The notes below the pieces were generated by a model. It had not been told where the DNA came from, did not search any database, and was given only the letters and a program-made list of their open reading frames with translations. A stretch of 64,000 bases of DNA from positions 1,525,501 to 1,589,500 of the forward strand of contig JACKNC010000001.1 in assembly GCA_024235095.1 (NCBI GenBank), written 5' to 3'. Below, one piece after another: positions 26,255 to 35,342 of this stretch (the first letter of the stretch is position 1; every line of letters starts with the position of its first letter). The DNA comes from Gammaproteobacteria bacterium. Lineage in GTDB: Bacteria > Pseudomonadota > Gammaproteobacteria > Competibacterales > Competibacteraceae. The translations under genes and the position numbers were made by a program.

Positions 26255-28285
26255 ATGCCGATCACTGACATCATCCTGCCGGTTCATAACGGCCTGAGTC
26301 ATTTGCGTGACTGCCTGGATGCGGCGCTGACTTATACGCCACACCGTGATGCGCGGTTGTTGGTCGCGGATGACGCCAGCGACTCAATGACCGCCGCATG
26401 GTTGCGTGAGCAAGAGGCGTTGTTGCATTCATGCTGGATGACGTTACAGCGGCAGGATGAGAATCTGGGCTTTCTGGCGACCTGCAATCGTATGATGGCC
26501 GCATCCCTCGCTTCCAGTCCTTCCCCCGATTATCTGTTGCTGCTGAATAGCGACGTATTGGTGAGTCCCGGTTGGTTGGAGCGCTTGTTGAATTGCGCCG
26601 AATCCGATCCGCGCATTGCCGCGGTCAATCCACTCAGCAACCGCGCCGATAACATCGACCTGCCGATGGCGCCAGGCGCCAGTTATCTGGCGATGAATGC
26701 GTTTTTAGCGACCCGGTGGCAAGGGCGCTGCCATGACGTCGTGACGGGGGTCGGTTTCTGCCTGCTGTTGCGTTGCGATGCCCTGCGCCAGGTGGGGCTG
26801 TTCGATCCGGTTTTTGAACAGGGTTACTGTGAAGAATCGGATCTCTGCATGAGATTGACCACCGCCGGCTTCCGCACCGTGGTTGCCGAGGATGTCTACG
26901 TTTATCACCGGGGCGGCGGTTCTTTTAATGACAGTAACACTCGTTACCTGCGCAATCGACGCTTGTTTGATGAGCGTTGGGGAAAGGAATATCGCCGGCA
27001 ATTCCGTGCGTTCCGTCGTGCAGATCTACTCAAGTCGATTCGCCGACTTTTTGCATTGCCTACCCGCTGGGATCCGCTGCCGGTTCTTTGGGAAGGCGCT
27101 CGTGAAGGGTTAGCGGAATGGCGGGGACGGCGTTCCGCTAACCGCCTGGCGCGCATCGCCCTGCGTCGTGTATTTCAACTAGCGACCGCACGCCGTCCTT
27201 GCCCACGCCGGGAATTGACACAGCGCTTGACCCTGCCGGGACGGTTGCGAGTCACCTATGTTCTGGATCGGCTGGTCGTTGCTGGCGGCGTACTATCCAT
27301 CCTGCAACTGGTGAATGAGTTGATCCGGCTGGGCGTTGAGGCGAGGGTAGCCGCGCTTTATGAAGACCCGCTGATTCACGACTGGCGCCCCTTGTATACC
27401 CAGCCGCTGATTTACCGCAATATCGCGGAATTGCTGGCGGAATGTCCTGACAGCGATGTGATCTTCGCTACGCACTGGAATACCGCCGAATGGGTGCATC
27501 AGTTGTGGAAAAGTGGGCGGACTCGCACAGCGGCCTATCTCATTCAGGACTACGAACCCTGGTTTTTCCCGGAAATGGCAACGGACCAGCGCAGAACGGT
27601 CGAAGCCACCTACGCCCTTCTGCCGCATCGGATTGTTATGTCAGACTGGCTGCGGGATTTGCTGGCGGCAAAAGGACATGACAGCGACAAAATTCCCCTG
27701 GGCATGGATTTGGGCCAGTTTTATCCCCGGACAACGCAGCGCCGATCGCCACTGGTCGTTTTGGCGATGGCCCGGCCCGGCACGCCGCGCCGTGGTTTTC
27801 CTACTACCATTGCAGCGTTGACTGAAGTCAAACAGGCGCGGCCGGATATCGAAATTGCGCTGTTTGGCGACAGGTTCCTGGATCGGCAGTTGATTCCCTT
27901 TGCATTTCGCAACGAGGGACTGGTGATCCGCCAGGATCGGCTGGCCGAACTGTATTCCGGCGCCGACATCTTCCTGGATGGCTCCGAGTTTCAAGGCTTC
28001 GGGCGCTGCGCCTTGGAGGCGATGGCCTGCGGCGTGGCTTGTGTCCTGACCGACTTGGGCGGCGTTCTGGATTATGCCTGCCATGAAGACAATGCGCTGC
28101 TAGCGTCGCCGGGACAGCCGTTGGCACTGGCGGCGGCAATCCTGCGTCTGCTGGATGACGCCGTACTGCGCCAGCGCCTGATCGCCAATGGCCTGAGTAC
28201 GGCAAAGCAATTTTGTCACCGGCGCGAGGCGCGCGATACCTTGACCTGGATTGAAAATGCGCTGACCCATGGGGCCGCCGTATGA
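26255..28285 (+). CDS. Two-domain glycosyltransferase (GT2 plus GT4)
   Basis: The 676-residue protein starts one base after the previous stop. Residues 1-240 are a GT2 domain: DIILPVHNGLSHLRDCLDAA, then LLLLNSDVLVSPGWLERLL near 90-108 with the metal-binding DxD-like NSD, and FDPVFEQGYCEESDLCMRL near 184-202. An Arg-rich linker follows (245-325). Residues 331-676 are GT4-like, with VTYVLDRLVVAGGVLSILQL and FLDGSEFQGFGRCALEAMACG near 568-590. Both fit assembly of a repeating glycan. The order of domains suggests successive transfers by one polypeptide, which is inference. Confidence 0.86.
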   Translation: MPITDIILPVHNGLSHLRDCLDAALTYTPHRDARLLVADDASDSMTAAWLREQEALLHSCWMTLQRQDENLGFLATCNRMMAASLASSPSPDYLLLLNSDVLVSPGWLERLLNCAESDPRIAAVNPLSNRADNIDLPMAPGASYLAMNAFLATRWQGRCHDVVTGVGFCLLLRCDALRQVGLFDPVFEQGYCEESDLCMRLTTAGFRTVVAEDVYVYHRGGGSFNDSNTRYLRNRRLFDERWGKEYRRQFRAFRRADLLKSIRRLFALPTRWDPLPVLWEGAREGLAEWRGRRSANRLARIALRRVFQLATARRPCPRRELTQRLTLPGRLRVTYVLDRLVVAGGVLSILQLVNELIRLGVEARVAALYEDPLIHDWRPLYTQPLIYRNIAELLAECPDSDVIFATHWNTAEWVHQLWKSGRTRTAAYLIQDYEPWFFPEMATDQRRTVEATYALLPHRIVMSDWLRDLLAAKGHDSDKIPLGMDLGQFYPRTTQRRSPLVVLAMARPGTPRRGFPTTIAALTEVKQARPDIEIALFGDRFLDRQLIPFAFRNEGLVIRQDRLAELYSGADIFLDGSEFQGFGRCALEAMACGVACVLTDLGGVLDYACHEDNALLASPGQPLALAAAILRLLDDAVLRQRLIANGLSTAKQFCHRREARDTLTWIENALTHGAAV

Positions 28286-29286
28286 CCGGGAGGATCGCGC
28301 TTATCGTCATCAACTATCGGCGCATTGCTGACACCGTAGAGTGTCTGGATTCGCTGTTGCGGGTTACTGCGCCGGCGTTTGACATTTTCCTGATCGATAA
28401 CGGCTCCAGCGCTGGCGATGTTGCGCAATTGACCGATTATGTGGCGCGCCATCCCGAGCGCATTGCCTTTACCGCTTATCCCGAGAACCATGGGTTCACT
28501 GGCGCGCATAATCGATTGTTTGAGGAGTTGATTCCCAGTGGACGTTATGAGTACTTCCTGCTGCTGAACAACGATGCGGTCGTCGAGCCGGATTTTCTGG
28601 AGCAAATGCTGGCGCGCATCGATTGTTCACAACGCATTGAAATGGTCGCGGCGCGGGTCATGAAATACGCCGACCGCGAGCAAATCGATAATCTGGGCAT
28701 CACTTTTTACAAGTGCGGACTGGCTTCCAACCGCAAGTCGCTGGACGATCCGCTGCTTGGCCCCAGCGGCAATTGCGCGTTGTATACCGCCGAATTGCTG
28801 CGCCAGGTCCATCAGGTGTCGGGGGAATACTTCGACGATGAATTTTTCTGCTATGCCGAGGATACCGACCTGGCCTGGCGGGCGGTGTTGCTCGGCTACC
28901 GGGCGGCCTATGCTGAGGAGGCCCGTGTCTATCATAAGGGTTCGATTTCCAGCGGCGGTCCTAACAGTGATTTCGTACTCTATCACGGTATCCGCAATTC
29001 CTTGTTTGTGCTGGTCAAGGATGCGCCGGTTCGCGTGTTATTGCTGAAGCTGCCCTGGATGCTGGTGCTGCATGTCGCTATTTTGCTGCGATACACGATC
29101 AAGGGCAAGTTGGGCGTGGTGTTTCGCCTGTACCGGGATTTTCTGCGCGGCATTCCAGCCATGCGCTGTAAGCGCCGATCGATTCAACAGCATCGGGAAA
29201 TTTCGTTCCGCGAAATTGAGCGGCGCATCAGCCCGTTGTTCTATGAACGGGGTTACGCGCTGGGGGCGTTGCGGGATTTGTATTGA
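28282..29286 (+). CDS. Family 2 glycosyltransferase (rhamnosyltransferase-like)
   Basis: The protein has 334 residues and overlaps the previous gene by 4 bp. The GT2 core reads IALIVINYRRIADTVECLDS at residues 4-23, FLIDNGSSAGD near 36, LLLNNDAVVEPDFLEQML near 93-110 and FFCYAEDTDLAWRAVLLGY near 187-205. These are typical of the WcaE/rhamnosyltransferase-like group. A hydrophobic helix near 255-275 (LLLKLPWMLVLHVAILL) could be a membrane anchor. It belongs to the same operon as the genes on either side. Donor and acceptor sugars are not known. Confidence 0.87.
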   Translation: MTGRIALIVINYRRIADTVECLDSLLRVTAPAFDIFLIDNGSSAGDVAQLTDYVARHPERIAFTAYPENHGFTGAHNRLFEELIPSGRYEYFLLLNNDAVVEPDFLEQMLARIDCSQRIEMVAARVMKYADREQIDNLGITFYKCGLASNRKSLDDPLLGPSGNCALYTAELLRQVHQVSGEYFDDEFFCYAEDTDLAWRAVLLGYRAAYAEEARVYHKGSISSGGPNSDFVLYHGIRNSLFVLVKDAPVRVLLLKLPWMLVLHVAILLRYTIKGKLGVVFRLYRDFLRGIPAMRCKRRSIQQHREISFREIERRISPLFYERGYALGALRDLY

Positions 29287-30576
29287 ATGAAACAGGATAG
29301 TCGGCTTTTACCGTATCTCTCTCTTTCGGCTCTCTTGATCCTGACGGCGGTGCTGGCTGGATATGCACGGTTTATGCTGGGCTATCCCATTTGCGGGACG
29401 GACGAGCAAAATTATCTGGACATCTTTAACTGGCTGGATGCGGGCGGGGTTTGGCCCATTTCCGGGCCGGGTTATGTCGAATTGATTCTCGATCTGCGGC
29501 GCTGGACTGGACTGGAGACTCGCGCACTGGTCATCGCGGTGGCCGTCGTGAACAGCACCCTGATTTTGCCGCTGGGTTTATGGCTGTGGTATCGGCTCAG
29601 CTTTGGTGATGCGCAATGGGCCTGGCGATGTCTGCCCTGGCTGTTTGCCGGTAGCTACTTTATCGGTTCCTGGCTGGAAGGTCGGCCCCAGCAATTCGGC
29701 ATGTTACTGGCTGCGACCGGAGCCTGGATCGCGCATCGGGATTTGGGAAAGCAGGGATATTGCGGTATTGGTTTCTTTCTAGTCTGGCTGGCGTGTTTTG
29801 GCTACCATGCCCTGAGTTTCGTGGTGCTGACCGCCCTGGTTTTCGGGTTCTGGGCGCGGCGTTTTGTGCAAGGTCATTCCGATTATCCAGCACTTGCAGC
29901 GCTACTGGTGGGATTAGCGGGCTGTTTGGCGCTGGGTGCGTTATGGTGGTATCCGCTAATTTGGTTGGATATTCGCATTAACCATATTCGAGGCGCTCAT
30001 GTGAGTGGTTTTTTTGGCGCGCTTGCCTTGGGTGCGGCGGCGATATTATGGTTGCTGCACAGATTGCGTCGCGGTGGGACTGGTTCGCGCTGGGTTCACA
30101 AATTGCGCGTTGGACTTACGCTGCCGTGGGTTCACGGCCTGATGGCGGGCGGCGCTATTGTGGCCTTGATTTGGCAATACGTCTGGTTAGGCCATCTTTA
30201 TCAAGGACTCGAGCTGGGACAAATCGCCTGGTATCAGGGGGGAAATATCCTGTTAGCTGTACTGTTTCTGTTGGGATTATGGAGGATTGGTCAGGAATCC
30301 CGCCTGGAGTTGGAGTTCTTCGTCGAATCCTGTTTGATCCTGATGGCTTTTGGCGCGGTCTTTCTGGCGCTCGCTCCCTGGTTACGCGACCAAAATTGGA
30401 CGTTGCGGATTCTGAGTTACTGGACTTGGTATGCGGCGCCGCTGGCTGCCTGGGGTTGGTGCGGTTTGCCCAGGCGCTGGCGTTGGGGGTCGTTGTTGCT
30501 ATGTCCATTGTTCTTGGCCGGTGGAGTGCAACATATATTGTATGCGCCGACGTGGGGTTGCTCGATTGATAGCTAA
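29287..30576 (+). CDS. Polytopic membrane protein of the glycan cluster
   Basis: The 429 residues contain about 10-11 hydrophobic segments separated by short loops, starting at the ATG directly after the previous stop. The loop after the first span has CGTDEQNYLDIFNWLDAGG (residues 37-55). An acidic periplasmic loop at this place is typical of GT-C glycosyltransferases and of polysaccharide polymerases, so it may be a lipid-linked sugar transferase or a Wzy-like protein. No motif proves either. The C-terminus ends abruptly at GCSIDS, where the stop codon is the first triplet of a dispersed repeat. The original end may therefore have been longer. Confidence 0.65.
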   Translation: MKQDSRLLPYLSLSALLILTAVLAGYARFMLGYPICGTDEQNYLDIFNWLDAGGVWPISGPGYVELILDLRRWTGLETRALVIAVAVVNSTLILPLGLWLWYRLSFGDAQWAWRCLPWLFAGSYFIGSWLEGRPQQFGMLLAATGAWIAHRDLGKQGYCGIGFFLVWLACFGYHALSFVVLTALVFGFWARRFVQGHSDYPALAALLVGLAGCLALGALWWYPLIWLDIRINHIRGAHVSGFFGALALGAAAILWLLHRLRRGGTGSRWVHKLRVGLTLPWVHGLMAGGAIVALIWQYVWLGHLYQGLELGQIAWYQGGNILLAVLFLLGLWRIGQESRLELEFFVESCLILMAFGAVFLALAPWLRDQNWTLRILSYWTWYAAPLAAWGWCGLPRRWRWGSLLLCPLFLAGGVQHILYAPTWGCSIDS

Positions 30577-30710
30577 TACCGTTTCTCGGTAAGTTTTGAA
30601 CTCTGGATTTCCCCCTTTAGCAAAGGAGGGTGAGGGGGGATCTGAATGTCATGGATTAACGTGGCCTGTCGAAATCTCTCCCGCCCCCCTTTTTTAAGGG
30701 GGGAGATTCA
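30574..30710. repeat. Dispersed repeat, copy 2 (starts at a stop codon)
   Basis: The left 84 bp match copy 1 at 16232 with few differences: TAATACCGTTTCTCGGTAAG, then CCCCCTTTAGCAAAGGAGGG, then GAGGGGGGATCTGAA. A right part follows with GAAATCTCTCCCGCCCCCC and TTTAAGGGGGGAGATT, itself a palindrome. The left and right arms resemble the two arms of the copy inside tcdA (39198-39289). The TAA of the left end is the stop codon of the upstream membrane-protein gene. Confidence 0.7.
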
Positions 30711-30880
30711 GCAGTAACGTCATTTAACATAATGAGAATTGGTATGATCCTTTACCGATGGCCCGTTCATCGGCCCTGCTGACTCTGCTCTGATTCGGTG
30801 CTACAGGCATAGGTCGGAAACAGATATACGGCGCTCATCTCGATGCAGTTCCAGTGGATGATGATCGCTTTGAACATGGG

Positions 30881-31060
30881 TTAGTCTCCAATGTAGGGTT
30901 GAATGGTTGCTTCAAAATCTGCTAATAGTTGGTCCAGTGTGCTAAAACGGTAGGGTTGTTCAATGTCGCCGACATGGATGTGATAGACCTTGCCAGTTTC
31001 ATTGATTGCTTTCCCGATTTCTAAGCAAAAGCTGGAGAAGGGAAAGCGATCACCGGATTT
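30881..31060 (-). pseudogene. Open fragment of an unrecognised small protein
   Basis: The minus strand is open for 59 codons and stops at 30881-30883, ending GKVYHIHVGDIEQPYRFSTL and then DQLLADFEATIQPYIGD. The composition is protein-like and differs from the surrounding sequence. No ATG, GTG or TTG lies in the frame before the next upstream stop, so the 5' end is lost or a start was mutated. The family is not known. Confidence 0.3.
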
Positions 31061-31140
31061 TCATTGCTTTTCCTGGTTAGCTTGTCTATACCTAAATCAT
31101 TTTGAATGGAACCCTGCGAAATGGGTTGTTGTTTTACAAA

Positions 31141-31175
31141 AAAGTTGTATTTATGAAAATAAAGTTGTATTAATG
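31141..31175. repeat. 20-bp-phased direct repeat
   Basis: AAAGTTGTATTTATG at 31141-31155 recurs as AAAGTTGTATTAATG at 31161-31175, 14 of 15 positions, exactly 20 bp apart. The spacing of about two helical turns is what a dimeric regulator would use. It lies about 220 bp upstream of the first secreted-protein gene. Confidence 0.4.
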
Positions 31176-31391
31176 CGATGGAGAATTAGTGAATCCGGCT
31201 CGGAATAGGGTGCAAAATTCGATGGTGTTGTATTTCTATTCTTGAATATGAGGTTAAAAAAAAACTTTTTAAATTATTTACTTGTTATAAAATTCAGATA
31301 AATAATGCTTTTATGATTGACATTGTGGCAAAAAACGGTTAGCTTGTTGCGCGAATCACACAAATCATTTTCATCAAGTCCACCTAACTCC

Positions 31392-31847
31392 ATGAGGTCG
31401 ATAGTGTATTTGATGTGTTGCTTGGTCGTCGCCCTGCTGTTTTTGCCGGCGATGGCGGTTTCTGAGCCAGATCAGGAAGTTAGGGAGGCGACGGCAACTG
31501 AAGCAAACGCTGCGCGACGGGCAGCGGTGGAAAAGCGTGTCGCCGCCAAATGGGATGCGTTGATCCGCAGGGATTTTGCAGCAGCTTATGAATTCACTTC
31601 ACCGGCTTATCGCAAGGTTTCGTCGCTTGATGCCTTCAAGCACAGTTTTGGCAATGGGCGGGTCGTTTGGCGACGTGTTGAGGTGGTTTCAGTCGAGTTC
31701 GAAGACGATAAGGCTGCAACAGTCGGCATCAAGATTCATATCTTGTATTATGCTCCGCAATCCCAGCAGCCAGTTGATATGGCAACCCATGATCAAGAAT
31801 CCTGGGTTTATGAAGATGGGCAATGGTGGTATGTGGTGAAACAGTGA
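31392..31847 (+). CDS. Small exported protein, possibly NTF2-like
   Basis: From the ATG at 31392 the protein has 151 residues. The first 24 form a signal peptide (MRSIVYLMCCLVVALLFLPA, then MAVSEP). The frame is open further upstream to a TTG at 31317, but those residues do not improve the signal. The mature part is helical at first (REATATEANAARRAAVEKRV), then AKWDALIRRDFAAAYEFTSPAYR and a beta-rich end (ESWVYEDGQWWYVVKQ). This pattern of a helix with a D-F-A-A-Y segment followed by curved strands resembles SnoaL/NTF2-like domains. Function is unknown. The next gene also encodes an exported protein, 72 bp downstream. Confidence 0.6.
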   Translation: MRSIVYLMCCLVVALLFLPAMAVSEPDQEVREATATEANAARRAAVEKRVAAKWDALIRRDFAAAYEFTSPAYRKVSSLDAFKHSFGNGRVVWRRVEVVSVEFEDDKAATVGIKIHILYYAPQSQQPVDMATHDQESWVYEDGQWWYVVKQ

Positions 31848-31919
31848 TTTGGTCAAAAGTTTAGCTCGAACTTCGAGCTGATTGTTCTGTTCGTTTGTCC
31901 TGCTTAGGAGCATCCAAAG

Positions 31920-33404
31920 ATGGCGAAATTCAAGATGAAGCAACTAGCCCTGGCAATGGGTACGATACTGGGTGGCATGAGTCTGGTGCCGTCCGTACAG
32001 GCAGTAAACCTGGCCACCGATGGTCTGGGGCAGGTGCTGATCTTCCCCTACTACACGACTCGCGTTGGTTGGAACACCCTCTTTAACATCACTAACACTA
32101 GTGATGAAGTGGTAGCTATCAAGGTGCGCTTCCACGAGGGTTACAACTCGCGCGACGTATTCGACTTCAACGTAATCCTGTCACCTCACGACGTATGGAA
32201 TGGCACCTTGTCTAACGGTGCTGGGGATGTGCCAAACTTCTCGACGTCGGATACGACTTGCGCGGTGCCAGCGATCCCGGCGGGTGGTCAGCTCTTCCAA
32301 GGCAGCGGAGCCAATGGTTTGCTGGCTTATACAGGCGCTGCCGCTGATGGTGGCCCGATCACCACCGATCGGATGCGCGAAGGTTATGTCAGCGTCATCA
32401 TGATGGGCACATCGCCAGTTGTCGGATTGGCTGCTGATGCGGTGCATACGGCAGCCGGCGTTCCTGCCAACTGTGCGGCGCTCGTCAATGCTTTCAGTTT
32501 GAACGGCACGACTATTGCCGGACTTAGGGCGGCCTTCCCCAATTACGCGGTTAATCCGTTGAAGGGCGCTTTCAGTCTGGTCAACGCCACCAGTGGCTGG
32601 AACGCCAGTGGCGAAGCCGTTACTCTGGCTGATTTCTGGGTGCCGCCGGTGCCAGGCACCAACCTGATTACCGCACAATTGCCACCTGCCCAGGTTGGGA
32701 ATGTATATACCGATTCGTTCCATCAGCCGGAATTGAGTTCTGCCAATACCTCCGGTGAGGTGCTCCTGGCAAACGGCGCGCCTGTATCAACTGATGCACC
32801 TACCACCGGCGCTGACGCAGTCAGCTTTGTGCTACAGCGGAGCAGCGTGGTGAACCAGTGGGCTAATCTCCCTGCAGGAGTCGCTCCTTGGACGGTTATG
32901 TCTGATCAGATAGTCACTTTCCCGACTAAGCGGTTCTATGTGGATGAGGCTACTCACGAGTTTGCGGGCCGCGCTGCGGGTCGTCCCGGTCTGCCTGCTG
33001 GCCGTGCTCCATTCACCAATGCTTTTGCTGGCAAATCCTGTGATGCCGTGAGTTACAGCATTTATAATCGGGAAGAGAAACTGTACAGCCCAGTTACTGG
33101 TCCGGTCTTCTCACCGGCGCCCACCCCCGAGGGCAACACGCTTTGCCAGGAAGTTAATGTGTTGACTTTCGGCGCTGCTACTGATGCTACGCAGACTAAT
33201 GTTCTGGGTTCGCCGATGCCTAATGCCTTATCTGGTAATATCCCGGCTGCTAACCTGCCCGGTGAAAACGGCTGGATGCAGCTTAACTTCCTGAATGCTG
33301 CGACAGCTTTGCCTGTGGTAGGTTTTGCTGTGATCAATCGCACCGACAGTGCTGGCGGATTGTTGAACGAGTCTTTCGTGGTCAACAATGCGTATATTCG
33401 GTGA
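31920..33404 (+). CDS. Exported protein of unknown function, surface or S-layer-like composition
   Basis: The 494-residue protein has a signal peptide (MAKFKMKQLALAMGTILGGM, cleavage near SVQA-VN at about 29). The mature chain is rich in Ala, Gly, Asn, Thr and Val, poor in Lys and contains few Cys. It begins TDGLGQVLIFPYYTTRVGWN and has LFNITNTSDEVVAIKVRFHEG. A beta-rich extracellular protein is likely. GGAG at about 31907 precedes the ATG, and a strong terminator follows at 33469, so the gene may be well expressed on its own. I do not recognise a named family. A porin is less likely because no C-terminal aromatic strand is seen. Confidence 0.7.
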   Translation: MAKFKMKQLALAMGTILGGMSLVPSVQAVNLATDGLGQVLIFPYYTTRVGWNTLFNITNTSDEVVAIKVRFHEGYNSRDVFDFNVILSPHDVWNGTLSNGAGDVPNFSTSDTTCAVPAIPAGGQLFQGSGANGLLAYTGAAADGGPITTDRMREGYVSVIMMGTSPVVGLAADAVHTAAGVPANCAALVNAFSLNGTTIAGLRAAFPNYAVNPLKGAFSLVNATSGWNASGEAVTLADFWVPPVPGTNLITAQLPPAQVGNVYTDSFHQPELSSANTSGEVLLANGAPVSTDAPTTGADAVSFVLQRSSVVNQWANLPAGVAPWTVMSDQIVTFPTKRFYVDEATHEFAGRAAGRPGLPAGRAPFTNAFAGKSCDAVSYSIYNREEKLYSPVTGPVFSPAPTPEGNTLCQEVNVLTFGAATDATQTNVLGSPMPNALSGNIPAANLPGENGWMQLNFLNAATALPVVGFAVINRTDSAGGLLNESFVVNNAYIR

Positions 33405-33468
33405 TTTCTTATTGAAAATCATGCATCTACCAATGCACTGATTTTGCAGGTTGTTTAAATTTGCGCCA

Positions 33469-33493
33469 AGCCCGCGTTCTGCGCGGGCTTTTT
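33469..33493 (+). terminator. Rho-independent terminator
   Basis: A perfect 8-bp stem AGCCCGCG / CGCGGGCT with a 5-base loop is followed directly by a run of five T. It ends the transcript of the exported protein gene 65 bp upstream and precedes the sulfotransferase start by 48 bp. Confidence 0.8.
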
Positions 33494-33540
33494 CATTGCC
33501 TCTCAGGAAAACTGTTTTCACTATCTGGCCATTACACCCC

Positions 33541-34326
33541 ATGCTTCATTTTTTGGGAATCGGCGCCCAGAAAGCGGGCACCACTTGGCTGTATGAGCAG
33601 CTTAATCACCATCCACAGGTGACATTTCCACTCGGCAAGGAAGTTCACTTCTGGAATCGCCCACATGACGCGGCGGCTGTTAATCTTTACTTGAACAGTT
33701 TCGTCCACATCGACCGAAATCCGCGAAAATCATTCCTACTCGTCGACTGGATCACCCGCTGCCTGATCCGGCCTGTCCCTGTCGCCCCTTCAGTCGCTGG
33801 CGAAATTACCCCTGCCTATGGCATGTTGCCCCTCGAGACGATTCAGGAAATCCATCGCTATGCACCTTGCCTGCGCTTGATTTACTTGATCCGTAATCCT
33901 ATCGAGCGTGCCTGGTCATCGGCGTTGATGGCCCTGGAGCGGGCGGAAATGATGATCGACGAAGCCAGCGACCAATGGTTCATTGATCATTTTCATTCCG
34001 CAGGTTCACGCCAGCGCGGTGATTACCAGACCTGTTTGCAAACCTGGCGCGAGGTTTTTTCTGAAGAACAACTACTGATCTTACGCTTCGAACAGATCAT
34101 CACCGAACCTGAATCGCTCCTAAACCGCTGCTTTCAGCATCTCGGCGTATCGCAACAAGTCCCGGAACAACTGCACCAATGGGGTTGCCAGGTACCGGTT
34201 TTTGCCGGACCTGGCTACAGCCTGCGCCCTACGCTTAAACCGGCATTACAGATGTTGTACCAAAAGCAAATCGAACAGTTGGCGAAATATCTCAATATGG
34301 ATTTGGATACATGGCTGGGCGGTTAA
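33541..34326 (+). CDS. Sulfotransferase domain protein
   Basis: The 261 residues (ATG at 33541) have both PAPS-binding signatures: LGIGAQKAGTTWLYEQLNHH at residues 4-23 is the 5' phosphosulfate loop, and LIYLIRNPIERAWSSALM near 113-130 is the 3' phosphate site. FEQIITEPESLLNRCFQHLG near 182-201 is the conserved C-terminal segment. It transfers sulfate from PAPS to a hydroxyl, most often of a sugar or lipid. An upstream extension to 33451 exists but reads through the terminator and is unlikely. It lies beside a glycosyltransferase, with which it overlaps by 16 bp, so sulfation of a glycan is inferred. Confidence 0.85.
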   Translation: MLHFLGIGAQKAGTTWLYEQLNHHPQVTFPLGKEVHFWNRPHDAAAVNLYLNSFVHIDRNPRKSFLLVDWITRCLIRPVPVAPSVAGEITPAYGMLPLETIQEIHRYAPCLRLIYLIRNPIERAWSSALMALERAEMMIDEASDQWFIDHFHSAGSRQRGDYQTCLQTWREVFSEEQLLILRFEQIITEPESLLNRCFQHLGVSQQVPEQLHQWGCQVPVFAGPGYSLRPTLKPALQMLYQKQIEQLAKYLNMDLDTWLGG

Positions 34327-35342
34327 GGCGCATCCAGGCGGCATGGTCGGCGCGGGTTCAGGCGATGCACTGGAGACGCTGGAAAAATGCGATGACATCG
34401 AAGCAAATGGTATTGTTCTATCGGGATTTTCGTGGCTTCACCGGAGGGCATTTAAAAGTCTGGCACTATTTCAATCATGTACGCTATTCGAACCGCTATC
34501 AACCTTGTATCGCCTTTTCAACTGATACGGTTTGGAATGATGCTAATCCGTGGCTGCCGGTCCGCCAGCAGGCGTTGCCTATCTGGGATGCCGAACAGGC
34601 AAGCATTCTTTTCTTGGCGGGAATGGACTGGACAGTTCTCAATGAGGCGCAACGCCATTCTCCCACCAAACCCGTGATTAATCTGATCCAACATGTGCGC
34701 CACGCTGATCCTGACCAACCGCTTTATCAGTATCTTGCTCATCGAGCCGTGCGTATCTGCGTCAGCGAACCTGTCTCCCAGGCGCTACATGCCACCGGGC
34801 GAGTTAATGGCCCACTCTTCACCATACCCAATGGCATCGAACTTGTTGAATCACCATTGCTGGTTAAACCCTGGGAAGCTCGTCACCTCGATATCCTGAT
34901 CGTAGGAATTAAACAGCCTGTCTTGGCCAACGAAATCCACAGATTTTTGAACGTATCCGATCAACGCGTCGAAATGTTGACTCAGCCCCTGCCCAGACCG
35001 GTTTTTCTGCAACGCTTGGGCGATGCCAAAATTACTGTTTTTTTGCCTCATGCTACTGAAGGATTCTATCTACCTGCTCTGGAAGGATTTGCTCTTGGAA
35101 CACTGGTAATTTGTCCGGATTGTATTGGCAATCGCACATTTTGCCTGACTGGGGAGAATTGCCTGCAACCGCCTTACACCGTTGAATCTTTGCTTAACGC
35201 CGTTCAAAAAGCTCTATATATGTCATCTCATGAAAGGCAATTTTTTTTAAAATCAGCACAACAGATGGCGCAGCAATATTCTCTCTTGGAGGAGCGTCGA
35301 TCTTTTCTGAAAATTCTTCAGCAAATCGAAGCAATTTGGTAA
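34311..35342 (+). CDS. Glycosyltransferase, GT4-like
   Basis: The 343 residues start inside the end of the sulfotransferase gene (ATG at 34311; a later ATG at 34392 is also possible). The protein has the two-domain form of GT-B enzymes: VLFYRDFRGFTGGHLKVWHY near 34-53, a middle with INLIQHVRHADPDQPLYQYL, and TIPNGIELV near 172. The C-terminal part has FLPHATEGFYLPALEGFALG near 244-263, the E(x7)E-like motif of GT4. It is slightly short and lacks a membrane anchor. The coupling to a sulfotransferase suggests one glycan-modifying unit. The substrate is unknown. Confidence 0.75.
   Translation: MAGRLRRIQAAWSARVQAMHWRRWKNAMTSKQMVLFYRDFRGFTGGHLKVWHYFNHVRYSNRYQPCIAFSTDTVWNDANPWLPVRQQALPIWDAEQASILFLAGMDWTVLNEAQRHSPTKPVINLIQHVRHADPDQPLYQYLAHRAVRICVSEPVSQALHATGRVNGPLFTIPNGIELVESPLLVKPWEARHLDILIVGIKQPVLANEIHRFLNVSDQRVEMLTQPLPRPVFLQRLGDAKITVFLPHATEGFYLPALEGFALGTLVICPDCIGNRTFCLTGENCLQPPYTVESLLNAVQKALYMSSHERQFFLKSAQQMAQQYSLLEERRSFLKILQQIEAIW

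Larger units (their letters stand above)
30711..31391. other. AT-rich accessory gap with gene remnants
   Basis: No intact gene is visible in this 680-bp stretch. The minus strand carries a 59-codon open segment without a start (30881-31060) and a 36-codon ORF just after it (30767-30877, starting MFKAIIIHWNCIEMSAVYLF). Both look like debris. From 31080 to 31390 the sequence is much more AT-rich than the genome. It contains a direct repeat (31141-31175) and A/T tracts that could serve as the promoter region for the two secreted-protein genes downstream. Confidence 0.4.
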
